Assembly (NCBI GenBank): GCA_029990175.1
Contig: JARKIP010000035.1
Coordinates: 43,910,001-43,974,000 of the forward strand
DNA: 64,000 nt
Reading direction: 5' to 3'
Origin: Petunia secreta
Lineage: Eukaryota > Streptophyta > Magnoliopsida > Solanales > Solanaceae
The position numbers were made by a program, and so were the translations under genes. The notes beneath the pieces are model-generated. The model did no database searches. It was given only the letters and a program-made list of their open reading frames with translations, and was not told the origin of the DNA. This document shows positions 30,852 through 42,982 of this stretch, piece by piece (position 1 is the first letter of the stretch; every line of letters starts with the position of its first letter).

Positions 30852-32260
30852 ATGTCGAACGGCAACAATGATGTCCCAAAGAATACCACTGATACAGTTG
30901 ACGACTCCACGAAGGATCCTAACGATCCTGATCGATGGTAGAAGGACACCCCAAGGGATATGATCTTTGTGAACAGTGACAGTGATGATGATCAATCACA
31001 CGAAAGAAAATCCAGGCTTGAAAAGTTCCTCTCCAGTTTCCTCAAAGCTCAGGCAGAACGAGCAGAGCAAAACTCGGCCAACTTGATCGTAAGTATGGCC
31101 TAGAAGCTAGGAGCAATCCTCGCTGGTTCGTTGCAGAGGCCAGCGTCCCTACGAAGACCCGCGCTCGTGAACGAATAACCAGCCTCCATCCGTCTCTAGT
31201 TGAAGGATCAATATGAAGATAGCCCCCAGAAGCTCCACAACGGCCAGTAATCAAGGCATCAAAGGAACACCTGTCATCCATGACATTTAAAGGAGTTAAA
31301 AGCCATCCACGATTGGATTGGTAATGTGTTAGGTGCTCCACCCAAAGTTATCGCCGTAGATAAACAAAAATTCTTCAAACATGCATACAAAGCGAGTACT
31401 GCACCGATCCATGTACCCAAGCTCTTCAACCTGCCGAATAACCTTAAGCATGATGAAACCACTATCGCAATGACCACATCGCTGTATACGATATAGCCGT
31501 TTAGAGTATTGAGATCATAGAAGAAGAAACTCAATCTGCTCTAGTGAAAAGGTTTGGCTCAATCCTGAGGAAGGGGGCCCTTACATGGTACACTTAGCTA
31601 CCGTTAGGTTTAATCGAACCGTTAACCCAGATGAAAGACCTTTTCAAAATGGTGCACTCATGTGCCCTAAACAAAAGAAAAACTGATAGAAGATATCTTC
31701 AAGATCTGTCAGCATGATGGGGAATTGTTGAAGGACTACCTGGAGATATTTTAGAGGGAACGCATGGAGCTACCCCCAGTGCCCGACAGCATCGTTGTGG
31801 TTGCCTTTGATAAAAGCTTGAACCCCAGGGCTTCGCTAGCCATACGAGTGCTGCAATAGAGTCTTACTCAACACCCAGTGATATCATGGGATGCCCTTAC
31901 ACCAACGATACAATGAAAAGCTTCGTCTTGAACTCGAATCACCACTGGAGTCTGGCGATGTCACACAGAGAAAGTGAGCAGGCAGTCTACTCTAGAATCA
32001 GAAATTTCCAAAAGAAGGACAAAAGGAAGGATGCAGTATCAAATAGATCCCATAAAGGCATCAGAAAAGCAAAATAACCCTAGCGGAGCAGGATCCTATG
32101 AGAAATGTTTTGAGCAGTGCAACTTTAAAGATTTAAGGCTACGAGTAAGTGCAATAGAGCTAGTTACCAATCACTTTGGAAAACTAGGCTCTAGTGTGCA
32201 CTGACCACCCACTATCAAGAATGCAATCGGGAAAAAACCAACAGCCTACTGCAATTTTCA
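30852..32260 (+). pseudogene. Tat-like gag, degenerate
   Basis: The start is ATG 30852 (MSNGNNDVPKN). Later phrases in different frames include HDWIG, TWYT, and LKDYLEIF plus RERMELPPVPDSIVVVAFDK near 31730-31820, the capsid motif of Tat Gag. Many stops and small deletions. Non-functional. Confidence 0.75.
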
Positions 32261-32269
32261 TTGAAAATG

Positions 32270-32680
32270 ACCACAGTACGGTCAACTTCAAAGCTTTAAT
32301 TCTCGAGATCGCCCATCTACTTAAGGAAGGACACTCAAAGACCTGATCGTAAAAGGATGAACCCGATCCAGGACGTCTGACTCTAAGAACAATTGAAGTA
32401 TCAACGCGATCTTCACTAGACCAGAGCCCAGTGAAGCTTCAAAGACTACAAAATAGGAGCCTCCTTTTGGACCGATTGAATTTGGTTTGGAAAACGAGGG
32501 AGAGCCCTGCAACCTGTATCAGGAAGCTTTGACCATCACAATCAAGATGCTTGACTCCCAGATTAGACAAGCACTGGTCTATCGAGGGAGAGATGGCAAC
32601 ATCATTCGATTGGAGGTAATACAGAGAATGAAGTTTCAAGGAAAGGTAGTCGCAAGTTCCTACAAAGTGACCAGCTAGTG
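32270..32680 (+). pseudogene. Tat-like protease relic
   Basis: The frame at 32487-32678 reads TIKMLDSQIRQALVYRGRDGNIIRLEVIQRMK in two pieces, the retropepsin start of Tat elements, where the catalytic phrase VLID-GSSVNII has become ALVYRGRDGNII. Upstream LILEIAHLLKEGH corresponds to the end of Gag (EVAHLLKKG). LARD-B inserted some 75 bases downstream. Confidence 0.7.
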
Positions 32681-32752
32681 TCAGAGGTGGTTATGGCCAC
32701 CTAAGAGTTATGATAATATTTTCAAAACCATACGGCTATTGTGGTCTCCTTT

Positions 32753-33491
32753 TGATGCAGTCCAGCCTGATCAAGCCAAGTTCATGCCTTTTAGACCGTT
32801 TACGAGGAGCCAAGCTAAGGAGCTTTATGATGTTCACTTGATGGTGCAGAAGAATCTTGATGGCGTGATCTTTGAGGGAGCGGGTGGCATGTTAGAGGCG
32901 ACAAAAAGCACATTGGTTAGCATTGGAGAAGAAAAGGCATTGGCTGATAGTTGAGCCCGAGAGCTCGAGAGCTCGACGAGCACCTCAACAAGCTGATTTT
33001 GGTCGTTGAGAACTTATGTTTGGCGCACAGAATTTGGGTGCTCTAAACGAGCATCTCTGCTCCTAGTTCTTATTTTATATAGATAGTCCATAGTAGGATA
33101 ACGACACTTTATTGGCCTTGCGTGGTCACTTTAAATTTAGCCACTCCGAGGCTTTTACCTTGACAATCTAGGCGTTATTAGCTGACCTATATAAGCCAAG
33201 CCTTAGCATTACTTTAAGTTAGTTTTGCAGAATATTAAAAATATAGAGAAATAAGCGTTGCTTGTGGAAGCTCCATAGCTTCACTTTTATCCACTTAAAC
33301 TTGTATCTCTAGGAATCATCCATAGTATGTATTCCTCTATTGGTTCAAGTTTCACTACTCTCATGGATTAATCTTCATCCTATTGTAAGTTCAATCCGTT
33401 ATTTCTTCTATTTTATGTTCTCCGTAGTATATTGTCCTTGAATGATTGATTGTTTCTACATTTTTCTTGATTCATAATTCTGCTCGCATCA
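32753..33491 (+). repeat. LARD-B 5' LTR
   Basis: 739 bp. It shares with the 3' LTR the start, ACCGTTTACGAGGAGCCAA, TTATGATGTTCACTTGATGG and the end GATTCATAATTCT plus CATCA. Confidence 0.92.
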
Positions 33492-33493
33492 GT

Positions 33494-33505
33494 TTGTATC
33501 AGAGC
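33494..33505 (+). other. LARD-B primer-binding site
   Basis: TTGTATCAGAGC, one base away from the tRNA-Met complement TGGTATCAGAGC, two bases after the LTR. Confidence 0.85.
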
Positions 33506-34940
33506 TTGGAAAGGGTATTCTTACAATCCCAGTCCTGTTTTTCATGCCTAGAATTAGGGTTTCTAGTTTAGTATTCTTAATTTTCGTTTTGATTATTTAA
33601 CAAAAATAAAGTAGAAGAAGAAAGTTAAGTTCTTTGTGATTCAGCCGTGTGTTTGGTGCTTCAAGCCCTAGGATTTGAAGTTCAATATTATATTCTGCAT
33701 TTTTTCCATGAGTTCTTGGGGTTCGTGAAGTTCTTGATTGATTTTGAGAAATTCTTGAAACTCTAGGTTGAATAGATAGTAATTTTGAAAGCGTTCTTGA
33801 AGCGTTTCTTGTAATTCAGCCGTGTTTTGATCAAATTCTAGTTGTCTTGATTGAATTCTTAATTGTTCTTGAAACCAGCATGCTTAGGCTCGTTCTTGGT
33901 GTGATTTGGATTGAATTCTTGAACTGTCTTGAACAATTATACTGCTGGAGAAATAGGAGAAGAGGAGCAGCGAGTTTTAGGTCCTTTTTGGCGTGATTTG
34001 ATTAGTTTTCTTGAAGTTCTTGGACAACAACTTGTTGTTCTTGAATAAAATTGTAAGTGAACTGACTGATCCTTGAGAACCATAGTATAATACACGTTTT
34101 GACTGTTGGAAGAGCTTGCTGAATTTTAAGAAAAGGGAAGGAGAAGCATGCTGCATTTGTTGGTAGAAAAGGGGAAAACCTAGTCCAAATTTGAGGTGGA
34201 AACAACTCTCATTCAAAAAGGGAGAAGTTTACCTACTTTTCATTTAAGGAAATTAGTTTTCCTTAGGCATTAAGAAGAGAAAATACGCACTGAACAAGGG
34301 GAAATTCAGCAAGGGAAAACACGTGAAGTAGTTAGAAAAAGAGGTAAAAGTTCTTCAAATTTTAGTTGGAAAGCAAGGAAAAACAGGGAAAAACTTAATC
34401 CACTCTAAAAAGGAGTATAAAAAACTTTGGGAAGGCTAGGAATATGGAAAACTTGTCCCAAGTTGACTTGAAAAAACAAAGTAGGAGGAAAAAAAAAAAC
34501 ATCCCATTCCAAAAGGGAAGGGCTTTGGACGAAATTCCTAAGGGAAAAAAGGGTAGTTTCTTCTAGGAATTTTCTTTTCTTGGTTAATAATTCTAATTAG
34601 TATTTCTTGAGCATTCTTTCTACTCAACTTAATACTAATTCTTGAGCTTTTAAGGAATTCGTGCTTGCTGAATTTTTTCACTCTCGTAGAACTTTCTTGA
34701 CTTTAAGTGCTTATTTTAAAAGAGCTGTCCGTCCATGAGTCACATAAACTTCATTCCGAACTAATTCTTGGACATACTAGTTGGTGATTTTGCACCCTGG
34801 TTCTTAAGAGATAATAGGAAATCTTTGGGTGGGGGTATTTTGAGAGTGAAATCAAAAGAGTGTGAGTGCCACCATTAAAAGTGAGGGAGTACAAGTGAGG
34901 TTGTTTATACTAACCTTTTTCTTCCCCATTTTTTTTGCAG
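33506..34940 (+). other. LARD-B untranslated leader with putative 3' splice site
   Basis: About 1.4 kb with no convincing frame, rich in TTCTTGAA-type phrases. It ends in a long pyrimidine tract and TTTTTGCAG at 34932-34940, just where homology to the LARD-A protein begins. LARD-A has the matching feature at 2171-2173. Confidence 0.5.
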
Positions 34941-35458
34941 GTACACGAAGCCATAAGGGATGTTTGAATGGATATGGAGATGAGCTGGAGAGAATGAGCT
35001 TTTACTACGCTCCTGCCACTAAGAGAAGCTCTTATAGATACCTTGAGAAGGGTTACCATTCTTGTGATGGTGCATCAAGGTATGAGACTGCTTCCTCAAC
35101 TTTCAATCGTACATATAATATTGGATGTATGACGAGAAGTGGAAGCTACCACGATGAGCGTGGGGTTAAAAGAGCCTGGTGTAACTTCGTAGTGAGAATA
35201 AATAGGTATAAAGGCTATGTGCTTCAAGTGGATGAGGGCGAAGGGAACTGGATTAGTCCTTCCGTAGTGAAGAAATTAGGAATACATTGTGGTAATGGAG
35301 AGGCCTATTGTATGATCTCCCACAGAGAATCTGATGGAGAGGAAGTCAGGTGTAAGGTGTTTCCTTCGGGAGGATGCCATGTTATATTGGGAAGATGTTG
35401 GATTGACCAACATTCCTTTGCTTCTGATGCTGGCAGCGAGTTATTTATATTAGGGTAA
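34941..35458 (+). pseudogene. LARD-B retropepsin-like protein
   Basis: About 170 codons; a Met at 34994 (MSFYYAPATKRSSYRYLEKG) is a possible start. The N-terminal part is Tyr/Ser-rich. The C-terminal 110 residues carry VLQVDEGEGNWISPSVVKKL, then VFPSGGCHVILGRCW, matching retropepsin landmarks DSGS..VS..LV..L and VPMQACHLLLGRPW. The catalytic D-S-G reads D-E-G. The homologous place in LARD-A reads D-T-D. Protease activity is therefore unlikely; a binding or structural role would be speculation. Confidence 0.62.
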
Positions 35459-35514
35459 ATGGAAGATGGCAATAGCTTCATTTCGTCACTAAAGAAGCAC
35501 AAGCAAGAAGCCCT

Positions 35515-35856
35515 ATGACAGAAGTTGTGCAAATAAGAAGTCCTATAAGCACAAGAATCACTGGGACAAATGCAAGTAATGGGTTGACAACTGTCAACAA
35601 GGTGAGCCCGAAACCGCATGACTCAAAGTCAAATGGTTCACCTAAGAAGAAGAGGGCGTTAAGAGATGATTCTCTAAGTCCCAGATTTTGGGTTGATGTA
35701 AAGAGTCCACCTACTCCGGCTAAGAGCATTCTTGGGACTTTTCTCAACTCGCCCAAACATGAGAGACAAAAGATAGAGAGGAGTAAGGGAGTGACCAGTG
35801 ACAACTCTCAAGTGGAAAAAGAAAAGGATGTGTTGAGTGATGTGAGTAGGTTGTAA
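35515..35856 (+). pseudogene. LARD-B linker region
   Basis: 113 codons homologous to LARD-A 3401-3820 (SKSNGSPKKK, PPTPAKSILG, ERQKIERSKGV, VLSDVS). It is in the same frame as the next piece, separated by one TAA at 35854-35856, so the two were probably one protein. Confidence 0.6.
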
Positions 35857-35886
35857 TGCCAATCTAAACTTGACCCTAAAAGGAAA

Positions 35887-36588
35887 ATGAGAGAAAGGAG
35901 AGAAGAGAAAAGAAAAATGAGAGTGAGGACACCCTTTGTTCACAATTCTTTATCTTCTTCTTCTTCTTCTTCTTCTTCTTCTTCTTGTTTTAACTATTGT
36001 GCAGGGATTCTTGGAGGCGAGCCGATGGAGCTTCAATCATGTTCTAAGGTGGAAAGGCAAGGTAATGAAGATCCTCGTTGTGAGCTATGTGAAAAAAGTG
36101 CTTTTCATGATACTTCAAGTGCTTTGAGTGACCAAGGAAGAAACTTGAGTGTAAGTATTAGTTCTTCCTTCCATAAGCATGTGGATTCTTTGTCTTGTGA
36201 GAGTGCTTGTGAGAAATCAATACTAGTTGATAATTATACTGAATATAATATATTTGCAACTAGTGTAGAGTCTAGTAGTCAACTTGTGCGTGAACATGAG
36301 TCACTAAGTAAGGGATTTCATAAGTCGCGTGATAATCTGAATTCTTTGATTAGTGAACCTCTCTTTTGTGAAGAATTTGTGGTTGACCCTATTTGTGAGC
36401 CTTGTTATGACACATCACCCATATTTGATAGAGGGGAAGATGAGTTTATTAATTATATTATTTTTTCCTTTGACGATATATTTGATAATGCTGGTCTTGT
36501 GTGTCGTGGTGAGAACGATATTGGTCTTGAGGAGTCACTAGTGAGTGAGCTGGATAGGGTTGTACAAAATGACTCCTTTAAGTGTTGA
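35887..36588 (+). pseudogene. LARD-B acidic Ser/Cys-rich accessory region
   Basis: 233 codons aligning with LARD-A 3768-4670 over almost the entire length: MELQSCSK, FHDTSSALSDQG, SLSCESACEKSILVD, YNIFATSVE, SPIFDRGEDEF. A (TCT)n run at 35953-35986 encodes a poly-Ser tract that LARD-A has only in short form. Function unknown. Confidence 0.62.
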
Positions 36589-37186
36589 TGAAGCTTGTTT
36601 TGATACTTCACCGTTGCTTGGTAAAGAATTTGAGATGCTTGATTTTACTAATCCTTTGTTTGAGGGCATCTTTAATGAAGGTTGTGACTTGTATCAAACT
36701 AGAGTAAAGAGTGAGTTAGAACCTCCATGGTGTAGGAAGTTTGACTCTATAGATGATCCCTTGTTTGAATTTCCAAGTGAGATGAGTGGTCTTGTTTTTG
36801 ACTGTGATGGTACATATTCGAGTAGTCCTTTTCTTGATTTTATGGGCTGTGATGATGAAGAAACCATTATTAAGGCCTTTATTGGGAGTTTGTGTGATGG
36901 GGAGAATTGTCTTAGAGGTGAGAGTGATAGTGAGGAGGTATCCCTTGGTGTGGGTAAGAGTGAACCTAAGAAGGGGAATGGAGTAGTTGATGTTAGTACT
37001 AGGTTGAACTATTTTACCTACTCTATTCCATTTGTTGATCGTACCTTGGGTAGTAAGCATACCAAAACCATGATACTAAATTGTAAGGGCAATACATTGC
37101 AGGTTTGGTGTGATAGTTATGAGCTTATGGGTAGTAAGATGTTTAACTATTTGAGTTTGTATGCTTCATGTCTTATTGATCCCTAA
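36545..37186 (+). pseudogene. LARD-B accessory region, C-terminal part
   Basis: A 213-codon frame overlapping the previous one; probably continuous before an indel. FLDFMGCDDEETIIKAFIGS, GENCLRGESDSEEVSLGVG and KKGNGVVDVS mirror LARD-A 4574-5203. It ends about 240 bases before the polypurine tract. Confidence 0.6.
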
Positions 37187-37415
37187 GTTTGCTATTTGGA
37201 GTGTATTCCTTTGATGAGCCAAGATCTTATTGTCAATTTTGAAGACCTGCACTTCATGAGAGTCATACAACCCTGGCTATATCATAAAAGTGTATTTTTC
37301 GCACATCATGATTTAAGCCTTGTTGAGCTAACCTACTCTTGTAGTAGAAATCTTTGGTTGTGTCTTCCTTTGCTTGCAAGGTTCAATGGTGTGATTTCAA
37401 GGATGAAATCTTCTT

Positions 37416-37428
37416 AAGAAGGGGAGAA
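37416..37428 (+). other. LARD-B polypurine tract
   Basis: AAGAAGGGGAGAA immediately before the 3' LTR. Confidence 0.88.
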
Positions 37429-38136
37429 TGATGCAGTCCAGCTTGATAAAGCCAAGTTCGTGTCGTTTAGACCGTTTACGAGGAGCCAACCTAAGGAGCT
37501 TTATGATGTTCACTTGATGGTGATGAAGACACTTGATGGCGTGATCTTTGAGGAAGCAGGTAGCATGTTAGAGGCGACAAGAAGCACATTGGTTAGCATT
37601 GGAGAAGGAGAGACATTCATTGGTAGTTGAGGCCGAGAGCTTGCAAGCTCAACGAGCACCTCAACAAGCTGATTTTGGTCGTTGAGAACTCATGTCTTTC
37701 AGGCAGAATTTGGGTGCTCTCAAGGAGCTCCTAGTTCTTGTTTTACATAGATAGTCCATAATAGGTTAATGGCACTTTATTAGCCCTGCATGGTCACTTT
37801 AAATTTAGCCATCGTTGACAATATAGACTGACCTATATAAGCCAAGTCTTAGCATTATTTTCAGTTAGTTTTTCAGAATATTAAAAACATAGAGAAACAA
37901 GTGTTGCTTGTGGAAGCTCCATAACTTCACCTTTATCCTCTTAAAATTGTATCTCTTGGAATCATCCCTAGTATGTATTCCTCTATTGGTTCAAATTTCA
38001 TTACTTCCATGGATTAATCTTCATCCTATTGTAAGTTTAATCCGTTCTTTCTTCTATTTTCTGTTCCCCTAGTCTATTGTTCTTGAATGATTGATTATTT
38101 CTATCTTTTTCTTGATTCATAATTCTTCTTGCATCA
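37429..38136 (+). repeat. LARD-B 3' LTR
   Basis: 708 bp, TGATGCAGTCC to CTTGCATCA, with small deletions relative to the 5' LTR. Confidence 0.92.
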
Positions 38137-38141
38137 CCTTT

Positions 38142-38990
38142 GTCCCATTATGGAACATCCTGTCTAAGTCCGGACTCTTAAGGAGGCTAACAGAATTGGC
38201 TGTTGAATTAGGAGAATAGGACATTATTTATCAGCCACGTACAACCATCAATTCATAGACTCTAGCAGACTTTGCTACAGATTTTAGCATGGAGCTAATG
38301 CCGAATGCTGAAAAAGCGATGAAGGCCATAGAAGCAATCAGCCCTGGAGAATAGATAGTCCACACAAATATACACTAATTGACAGAGGGTCTGGACTAGG
38401 CCTACTAGTTAAGTCAGCGTTTGGAAAGATCTTCTGTAAGGCCGCGAGATGCCCATTGACTACAGACAACGAAGCGGAATATGAAGATGTAATCCAAACC
38501 TTAGAATTAGCTTACATATTGGGGGCCATGGAGATCAGTCTCTATAGCGGCTCCCTGCTGGTGTTCAATCAAGTAAACGGAGCCCTCGCGGTCAAGGACA
38601 TTTGTATACAAGAATGCCAAGTCAAAGTAGAGGCCCTTCGAAAAAACTTTCACTAGTGGAAGTTTATTCATAGAAAAAGAGGATACAGAGCCCGAAATGC
38701 CAGCTAGTCGAACGGCTGATGCAGATACAAATACGAGTAGCAAGAGACAGTGATCGAGCTAGCTCCCTCAGACCTGATGAACCTTGAAGTTCCCACCACA
38801 GTACCCATCTCGAATCAGCGCATCACATTAACAGAGCACTTGGACAAGGGAATACTTCTTGAAGATAAGGAAGAAGGTAGACAACTGCGAAATCGGGCAG
38901 CTCAACACTTCACGATCAATGGAGAATTATATCATCGGATGGATAATGTCCATAAGCGATGTGCCCAGTGTCCAATTCAAGCCGATGAAG
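38142..38990 (+). pseudogene. Tat-like RNase H and integrase start, degenerate
   Basis: This resumes the host element after LARD-B. Broken frames give RLTELAVELGE, IIYQPRTTIN and LADFATDFSMEL (end of the RT connection), then the second RNase H (TDNEAEYEDVIQTLELAYILGA, SGSLLVFNQVNGALAVKD) and a piece of integrase N-terminus with QLRNRAAQHFTINGELYHR and CAQCPIQADE. Sequence between Gag/PR and this part is missing, so RT is deleted. It is cut by the Tekay element at 38991. Confidence 0.78.
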
Positions 38991-41533
38991 TGTTACACCC
39001 CGTATGTCTAAAGTGACGTATATCATTCTAATGATATGTTAAGAATGATTTAAGTGAGTTTAAAGTCATAATATGACCATATATAATGTTTAAATGTTGA
39101 ATATAAAGTTTGGGAAAAATTGGATTTAAGTTGCGGAAAAACCGACTAAGGAATTGCCTTGTAACGAAGCTTTTTCAATAATTAATTTTTTATGTTATAT
39201 GAGGTCTTTTGGGGACATATAATATACCAAATTGAAGTTCTTGGAGTGTAGTTTCCAACACTTTTGACGGTTTGTTCATACAATGTCTGGATAAAAAGAT
39301 ATGAGCATCAGAAATTAGACCAGAAAAAGCGACATAAGCGCAAAAGAGGGCTAGAAATGAAATGTTTTAATTATAAAAGAGAACTCATTCTCTCTTTCGA
39401 CATTTTCCAGAAAACACACAATAGGAACAGCCCTTTCTTTAGTCTAAAACCATTTTTTATGATTTTGAAGAAACAACATCAATCTTAACTCGAAACTGAA
39501 GACGGATTCCGTCAAAACGCTCTACGCGATTAAGGTAACGTTATGCTACCTTCAATTTCGTCTATAGCTTGAGTTTTAGAATTACTTCATGGCTAATTAA
39601 AGTACCTAAATATTGTATTATAGTTTGTTTAAGCTTTAGAAGGTGTTGAATTCAAGGAAAACAAGGTTTAGAAGCAAGAAACATCAAAGGTATGTAAGGC
39701 TAAACCTTTCTTTTGGCAAGGCATGTATCTTGTAGATTTTGAAGCTTTTATTAGTGCTAAACTTAATTTTTCTTGTGAGAAACTTGTATGGTATTAAGGA
39801 AACCTTGTATATACTTAATTTGGTACTAAAATCCAAGGTGAAAGACATCCGAATCAGAAAGACAAAACGTTTCAAATCTGAAAAATCATTTTTATCTTTT
39901 GACAGCTGTTAGTATATTGATCATAACTGCTTATACAAAATTGATATTAAGATGATTTAAGAATCTCCAGAATCCTAAGACATATATCTACAACTTTCAT
40001 GAAGACCATGAGGTCAATAACTTTTATGTGCACCCTCAAAACTATGATGCAATACAGGACGCTGGTACTGTCTAGAAATTCTGTACATCCGTGGAATTGT
40101 TACGCCACTCTCATCTTGTTATCCAGTTAATTTGTTTATGTTGTCAGTTTATCCGGGTATCCATTCTCGTGTATAGTATAGTGCTGGTTCTGTCTTTGCG
40201 AATCATCCAGTTTCAGTGGAAATTCTGCCGAAATTTTTATAAAAATCAAAGAGTTAGAGAAATTCTAAGTTTCAGGTTGTGTCTACAATTCCATCCAGAG
40301 TTTTCTTATCATTCCTTTGAGTCCATATATATAGTTGCCACATGTGTTTTGCCTCATACATGCTTATGCTTATATTGTGATCATGTTATGTGTGATTTGG
40401 AGTCCCCCATAGAGGCTGGACATTGGACACACAGTCCGGTCGCGTGTGATACTACCCGTCTGGGGGATACAGCCCCTCTGGTTCAGGCGGTAGTTGAAAC
40501 ACCTAGTGTGACCGGGTGTCATTCACACACTCTGACCAGAGAGACTAGATATTACTGGCTGGGGGGGATATAGCCCATAACACCCACCAGGTTTGTTATA
40601 TATGCGTATATAGCCACAGTATGCACTGCATGATTATACATGAGGCTAGTTCCGGTTTTCAGTTACCAGATTTGGGGGGATACAGCCCATAACACCAGAC
40701 AGGTACTAGTTCAGATGTTCAGTTACCTGATTTGGGGGGATATAGCCCATAACACCAGACAGGTACCAGTTTAGAGAACAGTTCAGTTTTAGCTCAGTAC
40801 CAGTTATCAGTTCTCAGTTATCATCCACTAGTTCTTAGTGTCAGTATCAGTTGACAGCTATCAGTTCCAGTTTCTAGTTACCAGTTATCAGTCATATTAT
40901 AGTTATTTATCAGTATAGTTCAGCTCAGTCTTCAGGTTCAGGTTCAGCAAGACTTCAGCTTATATTCATATCATGTTTAGTACGTTCTTCAGATTTCCAG
41001 CTATATTGCTATGCTCCAGCTCATGTTTACATATTTATATTCCAGCCTACAGTTTCATTCAGCTATGACATATTATATGCTCATGCCTTACATACTTGGT
41101 ACATATCGTACTCACGCCCTTTTCTGGGGCGCTGCGTTTCATGCAGCGCAGGTGCAAATAGATCAATGCTTGGACCACGTTAGTAGGCCATCTATCAGCT
41201 ACTGGAGTCACTCCGCTTACTCCCGGAGTTACTTATCTTTTGGTATGTGTACAGTCAGCCAGCTTGGGTATGGCGGGGCCTTATCTCGTGCTTTGTAGAT
41301 TCAGTTCATCACTCTTAGAGGCCTGTAGATATGTCCCTGTGTGGTGCAGTCAGTATGTTATGTATGTCAGCTTATGTTATCCTTGTCAGCTTTTTGCATT
41401 GCATACTCCTTATCAGCTAGGTTTATGCTTATTCTGTTTATCAGTTATAATGGTTAGCAGATTATCAGTAGGATTAGTGATGATCGACACTTAGTGTTGG
41501 TCATCCGTCGCGGCCCTAAGTTGGGTCGCGACA
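38991..41533 (+). repeat. Tekay 5' LTR
   Basis: 2543 bp, with tandem copies of a GGGGGGATA-AGCCCATAACACCAGACAGGTAC type motif around 40670-40765. It ends TTGGGTCGCGACA. Confidence 0.92.
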
Positions 41534-41537
41534 AAAG

Positions 41538-41549
41538 TGGTATCAGAGC
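41538..41549 (+). other. Tekay primer-binding site
   Basis: TGGTATCAGAGC, exact tRNA-Met type, four bases after the LTR. Confidence 0.93.
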
Positions 41550-41738
41550 AGTTCAGTCCTAGGGTGTCTACAGGCCGTGTCTAGTAGAGTCTTGTTTAGG
41601 AGTATGTTACGCGCCATACTTTTGAACAGGAGGCTATAAGGCACTTCAGGAGAGTTGTCTTTCTTTCTTCTCAAGATCGTGCGATAGAGCCATGATTATA
41701 GAATTCAGCCCTCTAACAATAGTGTTTTCAGCTAAGCG

Positions 41739-42934
41739 ATGCCACCGAAGAAACTAACAGCTGCCTAGATGGGCAAGGCTATTGCCGGCCAGGGTACTAG
41801 TAAAGTGCCACCTGAGGTGGATGAGAGTGAGGAGTTCAGACTTGAGGCTCCATCTAAGGCCTCACAGATCCCTTCTGTTCAGAGCGATATTAGAGGGACT
41901 ACAGCTGCCATACCTCCAGCTCCTCAGCCTGATAGTCAGGGGCACGAAGTGAGGGATGCCATCAGATTATTGACCAGTGTTGTAGTTGCTCAGAATAGAC
42001 AGCATACTGCAGATGCCTAGGGAGATACTGGATCCAGGATCAGGGATTTTATCCGACTAGAGCCTCCAATCTTTACTGGATCCCGTACAGGAGAGGACCC
42101 TCAGGATTTTCTTGTGAGGATAGCCACGGTGTAGAGGGTCATGCACGCGTCAGAGACAGAGTCAGTAGAGTTGGCTGCATTCAGATTGCATGACCTAGCA
42201 GCAGGGTGGTATCAGACATGGGAGCTATCTAGAGGGCCAGATGCTACTCCCGCGACTTGGAAGGAATTCTCAGATGCCTTCCTTCATCAGTATATGCCCA
42301 TAGAGACACAGAGAGCACGTGTTGATCAGTTCCTAACCTTGAGACAGGGAAGTTTGAGTGTAGAAGAGTATAATTATCGCTTTAATTCTTTAGCAAGGTT
42401 TGCCCCAACTGTGGTAGCAAGCATGGAGGATAGAATTCACAGGTATGTAGTGGGACTTGGTCCACACCTGGTGAACGAGTGTATGACGGTTGCTATGCAG
42501 TCAGGTATGAACATATCATTCATTCAGGCATTTGCTTTATCAGTTGAGGAGAGGAAGTAGAAATAGAGAGCCGACAAGGATAGAGGATTACACAAGTGGG
42601 GCAGATTGTCTTGTTCATTTAGAGAGACATCCGGAGTGAGTAGGTAGCAGAGTGTTACACAGCCACCAGCTAGCATACTTCAAGAGTCCCGTGGCCTGAG
42701 ATCTGATAGACTTCATCAGTCCAGATCTAGTCACACATCACTGACTTCAAGATTTAAGCGTCGTGGTACTTCGATACCGGCCAGTCAGACATATCCCAGA
42801 TGTTCAGATTGTGGTAAACGCCACTTAGGTCCATGTCAGTTAGGAGTTGATACTTGTTATATTTGTCGCAAGGCAGACCATTTCATGAGAGATTTCTTGA
42901 CTAGGGGTGGTAGTACTGCAGCCCAGCCAGCTTG
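41739..42934 (+). pseudogene. Tekay gag, degenerate
   Basis: It starts at ATG 41739 (MPPKKLTAA, then TAG). The following frames give RDFIRLEPPIFTGSRTGEDP, the capsid (LAAFRLHDLAAGWYQTWELS, FSDAFLHQYMP, SVEEYNYRFNSLARFAP) and a zinc knuckle CYICRKADHFMRDF in which the last Cys is Phe. Several TAG codons interrupt. It runs almost directly into RT. Confidence 0.85.
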
Positions 42935-42982
42935 ATCAGCAGTTGCCTCCTTAGCACCAGCACGCCATCAGGGGCATGTTCT

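Larger units (their letters stand above)
32753..38136 (+). mobile_element. LARD-B: complete non-autonomous LTR retrotransposon, TSD CCTTT
   Basis: A full element: 739-bp and 708-bp LTRs (TGATGCAGTCC to GCATCA), primer site, leader, about 2.3 kb of coding remnants, polypurine tract, and perfect CCTTT duplications at 32748-32752 and 38137-38141. It encodes the same series of domains as LARD-A, with no RT, RNase H or integrase. LTRs look about 90-93% alike, so it is older than the Tat element at 7584. Confidence 0.92.

Noticed and set aside
40091..40573. Open frame of 160 codons, repeated at 46954-47355
   Set aside because: Both lie at the same place within the two Tekay LTRs; LTR bodies are not coding and the frame differs between copies.
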